Part shown: piece after piece, positions 1 to 4,923 of the stretch
How positions within the stretch are numbered: position 1 is the stretch's first letter
Layout of the letters: every line of letters starts with the position of its first letter
Source: a virus
Length of the DNA stretch: 21,744 nucleotides
Reading direction: 5' to 3' (one strand)
Virus record (IMG/VR): IMGVR_UViG_3300042519_001035
Coordinates: 1 to 21,744 of that record
Notes under the pieces: model-generated
Told to the model about the DNA's origin: nothing
Database searches by the model: none
Seen by the model: only the letters and a program-made list of their open reading frames with translations
Position numbers and translations under genes: made by a program

Positions 1-483
1 ATTGAACACTATGAATATCCTACATTAAAATTTCTTAAAGAAACTATTGATAATGATAGTGATTCTTATATTTTGTATTTTCATGTTAAAGGTGCTAGCA
101 AAAATAACGTTAAACCAATACACGACTGGCGGTTTCTATTAGAGTACTATAATATAGTAAACTATAAAAAATGTATAGAGCTATTAGACACCGGTTATTG
201 TACTGTTGGTATATTGTATAGCGAAGGAATGATTAGTCAATGGCCTCATTATAGTGGAAACTTTTGGTGGGCTAACTCTAATCATATTAAAAAATTACCC
301 AAGCTACCTCACAAAAATGAATCTATTATAGGGGAAGTTAGTACAATTAGTAAAATGATGTATATATCTGATTACTTTAGATATGACCATGAAGCTTGGA
401 TAGGATGCATTCAACCATGGAATTATGTATCATTGTTTCAGGGTGACATTGAAAGAGAAGTTATTAGGATTACAAATACATGA
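1..483 (+). CDS. Glycosyltransferase-like protein, C-terminal part (5' end outside window)
   Basis: The reading frame is open from base 1, so this is the last 160 residues of a longer protein. The visible part contains a YFHVKG segment, an aromatic DWRFLLEYY stretch and the block HYSGNFWWANSNHIKKLP. That combination recurs in uncharacterised glycosyltransferase-like proteins of phages and algae; I assign it from memory of the pattern, not from a search. It ends in an ATGA overlap with the downstream 2OG oxygenase, so the two are translationally coupled. A role in modifying glycans or virion components is inference. The catalytic N-terminal part is not in the window. Confidence 0.5.
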   Translation: MEHYEYPTLKFLKETIDNDSDSYILYFHVKGASKNNVKPIHDWRFLLEYYNIVNYKKCIELLDTGYCTVGILYSEGMISQWPHYSGNFWWANSNHIKKLPKLPHKNESIIGEVSTISKMMYISDYFRYDHEAWIGCIQPWNYVSLFQGDIEREVIRITNT

Positions 484-1196
484 CAGAATCAAACATACCC
501 TTTTATCATTTGATAATTGATAATTTCTTTGAACAAGAAATGGCAGAAAAATTGTCAGACGAATTTATTGATTATAATGATGAACGTTGGTTTTATTACA
601 ACAATGTGATTGAAAATAAAAAAACGTTGAATGATTGGAGATTTTTACCTAAACATGTATATCAAGCATTTACTCAGTTTTGCTCAGATGAGTTTGTTAA
701 AAAACTACAGGATATGACTGGTATAGAAAAATTGTATCCTGATTATGGATTGCATGGTGGTGGCTGTCATATGCATGGTAGAAACGGCAAACTTAATATA
801 CATAGAGATTATTCTGTACACCCTAAATTAGGATTAGAACGCAAGTTAAATCTTATTGTATATCTTTCTAAAGATTGGGATAACTTATGGGGTGGTGGCT
901 TAGAATTATGGTCACATGATACTAAAAACAATCAACCAAAAGAAAAAGTAAAAGAAGTAGAATGTGTTTATAATCGTGCTGTACTTTTTGACACCACACA
1001 AAATTCTTGGCATGGGTTACCTGAACCGTTGCGTTGCCCAGAAAGTGTATACAGAAAAAGCCTAGCCATGTATTATATGACTAATCCTAGTGTAAATGTT
1101 GATCCAAGACAACGTGCATTATTTGCACCTACAAAAAATCAAAAAAATGATATTGAAGTGAAAAAATTCATAGAAGAAAGAACTAAGCTATCTTAA
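480..1196 (+). CDS. 2OG-Fe(II) oxygenase (prolyl-4-hydroxylase-like)
   Basis: A 238-residue protein with the facial triad of Fe(II)/2-oxoglutarate oxygenases: H108-x-D110 in NIHRDYSVH and H178 in NSWHGLPEP. A following arginine (R187 or R192, in RCPESVYRKS) fits the 2-oxoglutarate carboxylate contact. The core strand KLNLIVYLSKDW followed by WGGGLELW is typical of the P4H-like branch. Members hydroxylate protein side chains, sugars or bases; the substrate is unknown here. The ATG overlaps the stop of the glycosyltransferase-like gene (ATGA), suggesting joint expression and perhaps a shared modification pathway (inference). Many T4-like phages carry several such oxygenases, and a second candidate lies at 4210. 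Confidence 0.85.
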   Translation: MTESNIPFYHLIIDNFFEQEMAEKLSDEFIDYNDERWFYYNNVIENKKTLNDWRFLPKHVYQAFTQFCSDEFVKKLQDMTGIEKLYPDYGLHGGGCHMHGRNGKLNIHRDYSVHPKLGLERKLNLIVYLSKDWDNLWGGGLELWSHDTKNNQPKEKVKEVECVYNRAVLFDTTQNSWHGLPEPLRCPESVYRKSLAMYYMTNPSVNVDPRQRALFAPTKNQKNDIEVKKFIEERTKLS

Positions 1197-1199
1197 TAT

Positions 1200-1274
1200 C
1201 TGGCGTTAGTATAATGGATAATACAGTAGCCTTCTAAGCTATCAATAGAGGTTCGATTCCTCTACGCCGGACCA
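1200..1274 (+). tRNA. tRNA-Arg (UCU)
   Basis: Cloverleaf with acceptor CTGGCGT/ACGCCGG, anticodon loop CTTCTAA (anticodon TCT), T-arm AGAGG-TTCGATT-CCTCT and encoded CCA. It reads AGA/AGG codons, which are common in AT-rich phages and rare in many hosts. Its last 13 nt overlap the 3' end of the antisense J-domain gene. Confidence 0.95.
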
Positions 1275-1858
1275 TCAACGTTTTCTAGTAGTAATCGCCA
1301 TTCATCACTACTAAAGTGGTAATCGTCTAATACTTCTAACATCCTAGCAAAAACTATTAAACCTCTTTTGTGATTAATTACTTCATTATGAAGTCCTAAT
1401 ACTTTTTTGTCAACTACTAACTTTAACAAGTTCTCGCCTTCTTTTTTTAATCTAATCTTTTTAGAAATAATATTAAATTTGGCAATTAGATCATTACATT
1501 CTACAATGGCATTTGTAGTCAGTTGTTGTAATGCACGAATTTCAATTTTCATTTTTAATATTAAATCATCAAACTCTGGGTTAATATGTTGAACAAACTG
1601 TGAAACCATAAAAGCTAATCTTCCCATAACCTCACTGTCAATATTAATATCATTATAATGATCTCCGGTCGAGTCATAGTGTTCACGTTTAATTGGGTCA
1701 CTTAACACCTCGTATGCCAATTTCATTCGTTTAAACTTTTCCACATCCCCTCCCTTATCAGGATGATGTAGTTGTGCTAAGATTCTGTATTTTTGTTTGA
1801 TTTCTTCAGAGGTACAAGTTTTTGGTAATTCTAGTTCATCATATAGGGAGGTTGTCAT
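1262..1858 (-). CDS. J-domain (DnaJ-like) co-chaperone protein
   Basis: A 198-residue protein with an N-terminal J-domain (about residues 4-65). It has the HPD tripeptide at 32-34 in LHHPDKGGD, helix III AYEVLSDPIKREHYD, and a basic helix II. It lacks the Gly/Phe and zinc-finger regions of full DnaJ; the rest is helical and unrecognised. J-domains stimulate ATP hydrolysis by Hsp70/DnaK, so it probably recruits host DnaK to a phage target (inference). I chose the ATG at 1858. A TTG two codons upstream is open, but it would lie within the 6-nt spacer after a late-promoter TAAATA (1865-1870), and there is no Shine-Dalgarno. The gene is antisense to the tRNA operon, and its 3' end lies inside tRNA-Arg. 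Confidence 0.88.
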   Translation of the reverse strand: MTTSLYDELELPKTCTSEEIKQKYRILAQLHHPDKGGDVEKFKRMKLAYEVLSDPIKREHYDSTGDHYNDINIDSEVMGRLAFMVSQFVQHINPEFDDLILKMKIEIRALQQLTTNAIVECNDLIAKFNIISKKIRLKKEGENLLKLVVDKKVLGLHNEVINHKRGLIVFARMLEVLDDYHFSSDEWRLLLENVDGPA

Positions 1859-1864
1859 AAACAA

Positions 1865-1871
1865 TATTTAT
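1865..1871 (-). promoter_or_regulatory. Late promoter motif (GATAAATA) for J-domain gene
   Basis: Read on the minus strand, GATAAATA is followed by TTGTTT and then the ATG at 1858. T4-type late promoters (TATAAATA) start transcription about 6 nt beyond the motif, so the mRNA would begin at or near the start codon. The assignment is by motif only. Confidence 0.5.
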
Positions 1872-1913
1872 CATCAAGTATTTTATGTAGTATTAAGTAC
1901 TAAAATCGTAAAT

Positions 1914-1942
1914 TTGACAACAAATCCTCAATCTGCTATACT
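1914..1942 (+). promoter_or_regulatory. Sigma70-type promoter, TTGACA-N17-TATACT
   Basis: Perfect -35 box at 1914-1919, TATACT -10 at 1937-1942, spacer exactly 17 nt. It shares ATTTGACAACAAAT with the repeated phage promoter motif but lacks the terminal GG. It is the first of two tandem promoters ahead of the tRNA-Glu to tRNA-Ser run. Confidence 0.8.
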
Positions 1943-1994
1943 CTAGACATAGATTGATTGAACAAGTTCTTGGGAAACAGTGAAACAAAAGAAT

Positions 1995-2023
1995 TTGACA
2001 ATAAATGGTAGTTATGATACAAT
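1995..2023 (+). promoter_or_regulatory. Sigma70-type promoter with AATAAATGG spacer motif
   Basis: TTGACA at 1995-2000, TACAAT at 2018-2023, spacer 17 nt. The spacer begins ATAAATGG, as in the promoters at 12088, 15449, 15644 and 16620. The start point would be near 2030, upstream of the boxA-like element and the hairpins before tRNA-Glu. It probably drives the tRNA array. Confidence 0.85.
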
Positions 2024-2062
2024 CATAGCATGAGTTGAGAAAGTCATCGTACTAATCAACAA

Positions 2063-2074
2063 AGTTCTTTAAAA
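2063..2074 (+). promoter_or_regulatory. boxA-like antitermination element
   Basis: GTTCTTTAAAA in the transcribed leader resembles the boxA of bacterial rRNA leaders (E. coli TGCTCTTTAAC), which is bound by NusB/NusE. A second copy lies at 4814-4824, ahead of the next tRNA run. Both copies are just downstream of promoters and upstream of tRNAs, which supports an antitermination role. Confidence 0.5.
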
Positions 2075-2084
2075 TTCTGAGTTA

Positions 2085-2181
2085 TCATATAGCCCTGTTT
2101 AAGTTACAGGGACTATATGAAAACACACTATACAGTCGGTGTCTCGCCCGCAAATAGCGAGGTAGTGTGTTTTCATATAGT
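2085..2181 (+). ncRNA. Leader RNA with two mutually exclusive hairpins upstream of tRNA-Glu
   Basis: Hairpin A: TCATATAG-CCCTGT (2085-2098) pairs with ACAGGG-A-CTATATGA (2106-2120), 14 pairs with one bulge and a 7-nt loop. Hairpin B: a perfect 19-bp inverted repeat, 2112-2130 with 2163-2181, enclosing 32 nt that contain an inner CTCGC/GCGAG stem (2143-2147/2157-2161). The segment 2113-2120 takes part in both, so only one can form. This stretch fills the gap between the tandem promoters and the tRNA-Glu start three bases later. It may be an attenuator, a processing signal for RNase III or RNase P, or a small structured RNA. It has no coding potential. Confidence 0.6.
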
Positions 2182-2183
2182 CT

Positions 2184-2259
2184 GCTCGGTTCGTCTAGAG
2201 GCCTAGGACAACGCCCTTTCACGGCGTGAACAGGGATTCGAATTCCCTACCGAGTACCA
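2184..2259 (+). tRNA. tRNA-Glu (UUC)
   Basis: Acceptor GCTCGGT/ACCGAGT with a first-position G-U, anticodon loop CTTTCAC (TTC), T-arm around TTCGAAT, discriminator A, encoded CCA. First tRNA after the tandem promoters. Confidence 0.95.
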
Positions 2260-2604
2260 GAATCCGGTTACTACTTTCCTTAAAGTAGCGTTTGAATAGC
2301 GATAGAGTTCCGGTGGCAGAAAACCGTTAGCGTGAGGAATGGAAGTAACGCAGTTCCACTACCCTCGCAGGCTCTGATAGGCAGAATCTCAACTGCACAC
2401 AGACTTTGAATAAATGGAGATGGACAGAGTAACTGCTCAATTAAGGGCTTGTGTGGAAACAAGTAGCTTATACTAATTCAATATAGATGTGTATGATAAT
2501 ACGGTTGTTGTACACATCTATGTTATACTGAGTTTTGAGAGCCACATCGCCTGGATACTTCCTTTGGTAACAAAGCACTAGGTCCTGCAACCGTGGCTCT
2601 CCCT
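2260..2604 (+). ncRNA. Structured non-coding region between tRNA-Glu and tRNA-Tyr
   Basis: 345 nt without a credible gene but with many helices. They are CTACTTT/AAAGTAG (2271-2277/2282-2288); an 11-bp ATAGATGTGTA/TACACATCTAT stem (2483-2493/2511-2521); and a compact domain at 2537-2601. In that domain a 9-bp GAGAGCCAC/GTGGCTCTC stem closes CCTGG/CTAGG and then CTTTG-GTAA-CAAAG, a GNRA-type loop. The domain ends three bases before tRNA-Tyr. The stretch appears richer in G and C than flanking coding DNA, as structured RNA often is in AT-rich genomes. It matches no RNA family I recognise: I see no tmRNA, RNase P or group I intron signatures. Confidence 0.5.
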
Positions 2605-2689
2605 GGAGATGAAGCATCAATGGTGATGCAGTGGACTGTAAATCCGCCGCTTTATAGCACGACTGGTTCGATCCCAGTAATCTCCACCA
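2605..2689 (+). tRNA. tRNA-Tyr (GUA)
   Basis: Class II tRNA with a long variable arm (CCGC..GCACG region), anticodon loop CTGTAAA (GTA), T-arm ACTGG-TTCGATC-CCAGT, discriminator A and CCA. The last acceptor pair is a G-A mismatch; the other six pair. Confidence 0.92.
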
Positions 2690-2762
2690 AGAATATAGGA
2701 GAGTCGCTGGGCAGGCGTACTCTTAAACGACCTAGGCCAAAGGGGTGTCCTGTTTCATATTT
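2690..2762 (+). other. 73-nt spacer with weak stem-loops between tRNA-Tyr and tRNA-Asp
   Basis: GC-richer than most spacers here. AGAGT/ACTCT and GTCG/CGAC helices are possible around 2701-2731. It is not a cloverleaf and has no reading frame of note. It could be a processing spacer or a degenerate RNA gene. Confidence 0.3.
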
Positions 2763-2839
2763 GCACCGTTAGATCAGTTGGTTAGATCGCATGCCTGTCA
2801 CGCATGAGGCCAGGGGTTCAAGTCCCCTACGGTGCGCCA
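2763..2839 (+). tRNA. tRNA-Asp (GUC)
   Basis: Acceptor GCACCGT/ACGGTGC, discriminator G (the Asp identity base), anticodon stem-loop CATGC-CTGTCAC-GCATG (GTC), T-loop TTCAAGT, encoded CCA. Confidence 0.96.
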
Positions 2840-2887
2840 AATTATTTGACTACAATCATTGTATGATATATAATGATAACATGATTT

Positions 2888-2972
2888 GCGACTGTGGTGA
2901 AATAGGTAGACACAAGAGACTTAAAATCTCTCGCTTAACAGCATCCCGGTTCGATTCCGGGCAGTCGCACCA
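2888..2972 (+). tRNA. tRNA-Leu (UAA)
   Basis: Class II, acceptor GCGACTG/CAGTCGC, anticodon stem-loop AGAGA-CTTAAAA-TCTCT (TAA), long variable arm, T-arm CCCGG-TTCGATT-CCGGG, discriminator A, CCA. One of two leucine tRNAs in the window. Confidence 0.95.
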
Positions 2973-2981
2973 AAGAATGAT

Positions 2982-3059
2982 GCCTCTATAGCACAATTGG
3001 TTAGTTGCAAGCGACTCATAATCGCTAGGTTCCTGGTTCGAGTCCAGGTGGAGGCACCA
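2982..3059 (+). tRNA. tRNA-Ile2 (CAU, lysidine type) rather than elongator Met
   Basis: Acceptor GCCTCTA/TGGAGGC, T-arm CCTGG-TTCGAGT-CCAGG, CCA. The anticodon stem-loop AGCGA-CTCATAA-TCGCT is nearly identical to that of E. coli tRNA-Ile2, where C34 is converted to lysidine by TilS so that the tRNA reads AUA. AUA codons are frequent in these phage genes. On anticodon alone it could be elongator Met, but the stem favours Ile2. Confidence 0.8.
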
Positions 3060-3065
3060 AGTATA

Positions 3066-3154
3066 GGAGAGTTGGGTGAGTGGTTAAACCAGCAGATTGC
3101 TAATCTGTCACTGTGAATAACGGTGCGTGGGTTCGAATCCCACACTCTCCGCCA
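3066..3154 (+). tRNA. tRNA-Ser (GCU)
   Basis: Class II with a long variable arm, acceptor GGAGAGT/ACTCTCC, discriminator G, anticodon stem-loop GCAGA-TTGCTAA-TCTGT (GCT), T-arm GTGGG-TTCGAAT-CCCAC, CCA. The stop codon of the antisense 60-aa gene starts two bases past the CCA. Confidence 0.95.
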
Positions 3155-3155
3155 A

Positions 3156-3338
3156 TCATTTCTTTTTTACTCGGTCTATAATTTCATTGCGAAACATAGG
3201 ATTTTCAATCATCATTCGAGCAAGTAAACCAGTGAGGTAACCCCGTTCATATAATAACTGTTCGTGGCTATCTTTGTAATTACGTTTGTTTTGACGCAAC
3301 AACTTTTCAACAACATCAATATAGTTTTGTAGTTCCAT
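3156..3338 (-). CDS. Small phage protein, 60 aa, antisense to the tRNA array
   Basis: The product starts MELQNYIDVVEKLLRQNKR and ends DRVKKK. It is helical and charged, with a YERGYLTGLLARMM segment. It has the look of the many small T4-like phage ORFs of unknown role; I do not recognise a domain. I chose the ATG at 3338 over an upstream alternative (3389) because CAGT separates it from a TAAATA late motif at 3343-3348, the same layout as at four other genes. There is no Shine-Dalgarno. It lies tail-to-tail with tRNA-Ser. Confidence 0.65.
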   Translation of the reverse strand: MELQNYIDVVEKLLRQNKRNYKDSHEQLLYERGYLTGLLARMMIENPMFRNEIIDRVKKK

Positions 3339-3342
3339 ACTG

Positions 3343-3348
3343 TATTTA
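3343..3348 (-). promoter_or_regulatory. Late promoter motif (AATAAATA) for 60-aa gene
   Basis: The minus-strand motif AATAAATA ends four bases before the ATG at 3338. The spacing predicts a leaderless transcript. Confidence 0.45.
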
Positions 3349-3640
3349 TTAAAGAACGTTCCGAGTGTCTTCGGATAGTGTGGTCCCACACGATGAGAAG
3401 TACTGTGACAAGTACGGGCGGTTCTGGTCTAGCCTGACCAGCGTTGGCAATACGAGAACGGTCCCTGTCGGGAAGCGGGTGGAAGGTACATATGGGGGAT
3501 ATGATAGCGTCATATCTTCCAGTACTATAATTACCGCCGGGGGATGCAGAGCATATTGAAGCATATTGATATTCGGTCGTAGCGGTTCATTGAACCTTAG
3601 TATATACCGAGAGTGTTAATGTGTTTCAATATGCTTTTTA
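3345..3640 (+). ncRNA. Large structured RNA candidate upstream of tRNA-Cys
   Basis: About 296 nt, GC-rich against its surroundings. GGCGGT (3417-3422) pairs with ACCGCC (3533-3538) and closes a multibranch domain. Inside it are CTGGTC/GACCAG (3424-3429/3436-3441), TCCC/GGGA, and a TGGAA/TTCCA plus GATATGA-TAGCG-TCATATC arm (3480-3521). After it comes a second domain. There AAGCATATTGA (3559-3569) pairs with TCAATATGCTT (3626-3636), enclosing TCGGT/ACCGA and GGTTC-ATT-GAACC, and runs into TTTTTAT like an intrinsic terminator. AGCATATTGA is duplicated in tandem (3550-3569), giving two alternative partners. A 64-codon open frame from GTG 3365 shows no ribosome site and is probably incidental. 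No known RNA family is recognised. Confidence 0.55.
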
Positions 3641-3641
3641 T

Positions 3642-3719
3642 GCACAGGTGGCAGAGTGGCCAAATGCAACGGATTGCAAATCCGTAAAACCGTGAGTTCA
3701 AATCTCACCCTGTGTTCCA
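3642..3719 (+). tRNA. tRNA-Cys (GCA)
   Basis: Acceptor GCACAGG/CCTGTGT, discriminator T (U73 is the cysteine identity base), anticodon stem-loop ACGGA-TTGCAAA-TCCGT (GCA), T-loop TTCAAAT, CCA. It starts right after the T-tract of the upstream structured RNA. Confidence 0.95.
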
Positions 3720-3780
3720 AATACATAGACTTATTGTGTAATAACAATATTCTAATCATGTAAAGAGACTGTATTTTGAA

Positions 3781-3817
3781 TCCTTCACAAAGAGGTAAAT
3801 ATTAGTTTGTGAAAGGA
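3781..3817 (+). promoter_or_regulatory. Inverted repeat around a TAAATA motif before the 79-aa gene
   Basis: TCCTTCACAAA (3781-3791) and TTTGTGAAAGGA (3806-3817) are inverted repeats differing by one base. They enclose GGTAAATA (3794-3801), a late-promoter-like motif. If transcription starts near 3807 the repeat is a DNA operator. If it starts upstream, the hairpin would hide the AAAGGA Shine-Dalgarno. Confidence 0.45.
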
Positions 3818-3826
3818 AACAAAAAC

Positions 3827-4066
3827 ATGGAAAAAATGAACAACGCATTCGATATTGCTGGTGGATTTCTAGGTCATGTAGTTGACATGGGAGTTAAGTT
3901 ATTAGCAGTAGGCGTAATCTTACAAATCATTTTTGGAGCGGCAGTGCCATTCATAGGTTTAGACATTTTAGGTAATGTTCTAAAGTTTGTGACAGCATTG
4001 GGTAGTCAAGGTCTAGTAGGTCTTGTTGCTCTAGGAGTTTTATTCTGGGCCTTTGATAGGAAATAA
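3827..4066 (+). CDS. Small membrane protein, 79 aa
   Basis: Two hydrophobic segments, about residues 22-42 (VKLLAVGVILQIIFGAAVPF) and 62-76 (LVGLVALGVLFWAF), with a short charged end FDRK. This fits a small two-pass inner-membrane protein. The function is not recognised; a holin-like role is possible but unsupported. I chose ATG 3827 over the in-frame GTG 3809 because AAAGGA lies nine bases before it. The gene stands alone, closed by an intrinsic terminator 24 bases downstream. Confidence 0.75.
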   Translation: MEKMNNAFDIAGGFLGHVVDMGVKLLAVGVILQIIFGAAVPFIGLDILGNVLKFVTALGSQGLVGLVALGVLFWAFDRK

Positions 4067-4089
4067 AACTTTTCACACACATACAAAGG

Positions 4090-4115
4090 GCCCACTAAAT
4101 ACAGTGGGCTTTTTT
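4090..4115 (+). terminator. Intrinsic terminator directly abutting tRNA-Gly
   Basis: GCCCACT (4090-4096), 6-nt loop, AGTGGGC (4103-4109), then TTTTTT. It ends the 79-aa gene transcript. The next base is the first nucleotide of tRNA-Gly. Confidence 0.88.
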
Positions 4116-4189
4116 GCGGGGTTCGTATAGTGGTAATACCTTAGCCTTCCAAGCTAATGCTGACAGTTCGATTCTGTTACCCCGCTCCA
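4116..4189 (+). tRNA. tRNA-Gly (UCC)
   Basis: Acceptor GCGGGGT/ACCCCGC, anticodon loop CTTCCAA (TCC), T-loop TTCGATT, CCA, discriminator T. No promoter is visible between it and the preceding terminator, so it probably depends on read-through. Confidence 0.94.
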
Positions 4190-4197
4190 TATTATTT

Positions 4198-4205
4198 TAT
4201 AAATA
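4198..4205 (+). promoter_or_regulatory. Exact T4-type late promoter motif TATAAATA
   Basis: A perfect copy of the T4 late -10 element, four bases before the ATG at 4210. This predicts a transcript starting at or next to the start codon. Confidence 0.55.
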
Positions 4206-4209
4206 AGCA

Positions 4210-4764
4210 ATGAACAATTTATTATTCGTGCCATTAGATATTCAAGTTACTGAAATTAGTTTTGAGTTAGGAGAACGACAAATATATCATCAAAACTTTT
4301 GGGAAACCAAAACGGTGCTTGGTAAAGAAAATAATTATCAACAGTATAGAAGTCTGTTAGACCAAATACCAATAGTAGATATCACAACATTTACGCATAA
4401 GTTTCAACAAATGATAGTTAAGCCGCACTATGATTATTATCATAATGGCAATGTCTCAGATGAATATAACCATATTGTAGAAAATGAACCTTCTGGATAT
4501 CATGTAGTATTGAACGGCAAGTGCGATTCATTGGAAGTCTTTGACGGCAAAGAATGGATAACTCCTATATTGCCTCAAGTTCCCATAGCCTACGTACTTA
4601 GTCTTACTTCATGTTTACATAGAGTAAAGGAAGATCACATAAGAGAAACTCTTTATATAAAAGGTTTTTTGGATGTAGAAAAACATCAACAATTGATAGA
4701 GCGTAGTATCAAACGCTACGGTGATTTAGCAATATATCAAAAAACTCTTAAGAGCACCACATAG
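4210..4764 (+). CDS. Putative 2OG-Fe(II) oxygenase-like jelly-roll protein, 184 aa
   Basis: Contains H73-x-D75 in VKPHYDYY, a later H137 (SCLHRVKED) and R145 before LYIKGFLD. Their spacing fits the HxD...H...R pattern of 2-oxoglutarate oxygenases of the aspartyl-hydroxylase type. The middle (GYHVVLNGKCDSLEVFDG, then TPILPQVP) looks like beta-strands of a double-stranded beta-helix. I propose this from the residue pattern; a metal-free cupin-like protein is the alternative. There is no Shine-Dalgarno, and the late motif TATAAATA lies four bases upstream of the ATG. It is followed by the second tRNA promoter. Confidence 0.5.
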   Translation: MNNLLFVPLDIQVTEISFELGERQIYHQNFWETKTVLGKENNYQQYRSLLDQIPIVDITTFTHKFQQMIVKPHYDYYHNGNVSDEYNHIVENEPSGYHVVLNGKCDSLEVFDGKEWITPILPQVPIAYVLSLTSCLHRVKEDHIRETLYIKGFLDVEKHQQLIERSIKRYGDLAIYQKTLKSTT

Positions 4765-4773
4765 ATACCCAAT

Positions 4774-4813
4774 AGTAGTAGACAGATAAATAACTATCTG
4801 TTATAATACTACT
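4774..4813 (+). promoter_or_regulatory. Promoter (TAGACA-N17-TATAAT) embedded in a palindrome
   Basis: -35 TAGACA at 4779-4784, -10 TATAAT at 4802-4807, spacer 17. The spacer is a perfect inverted repeat ACAGATA-AATAAC-TATCTGT (4782-4801). Outside it AGTAGTA (4774-4780) mirrors TACTACT (4807-4813). This looks like a repressor operator overlapping both promoter boxes. It drives the Leu-Ala-fMet-Pro-Val-Trp tRNA run. Confidence 0.75.
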
Positions 4814-4824
4814 TGTTCTTTAAA
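4814..4824 (+). promoter_or_regulatory. boxA-like element, second copy
   Basis: TGTTCTTTAAAAG occurs directly after the promoter and nine bases before tRNA-Leu. It matches the copy at 2063-2074. Confidence 0.5.
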
Positions 4825-4832
4825 AGTTTAAT

Positions 4833-4917
4833 GCGTTTGTGGTGTAATTGGTAGCCACGCTGGTCTTAGAAGCCAGTGCCGAAAGGCGTGTCAGTTCGAG
4901 TCTGACCAGACGCACCA
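4833..4917 (+). tRNA. tRNA-Leu (UAG)
   Basis: Class II, acceptor GCGTTTG/CAGACGC with one G-U, anticodon loop CTTAGAA (TAG), variable arm TGCCGAAAGGCG, T-arm GTCAG-TTCGAGT-CTGAC, CCA. Confidence 0.95.
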
Positions 4918-4923
4918 GAGTTT

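Noticed and set aside
2280-2462. Minus-strand 60-codon ORF in the structured spacer
   Set aside because: No ribosome site or late motif at a suitable distance, and the region is better explained by RNA helices.
2260-2604. tmRNA, RNase P RNA or a group I intron in the spacer
   Set aside because: I looked for a tag-peptide frame with tRNA-like ends, for conserved RNase P blocks and for intron core helices, and saw none.
2921-3145. Minus-strand ORF of 74 codons across tRNA-Leu, Ile and Ser
   Set aside because: It is the reverse complement of three tRNA genes; such ORFs give characteristic spurious peptides and have no ribosome site.
3365-3559. Plus-strand 64-codon ORF starting at GTG
   Set aside because: No ribosome site, and it runs through the paired arms of the structured RNA candidate; I cannot fully exclude it.
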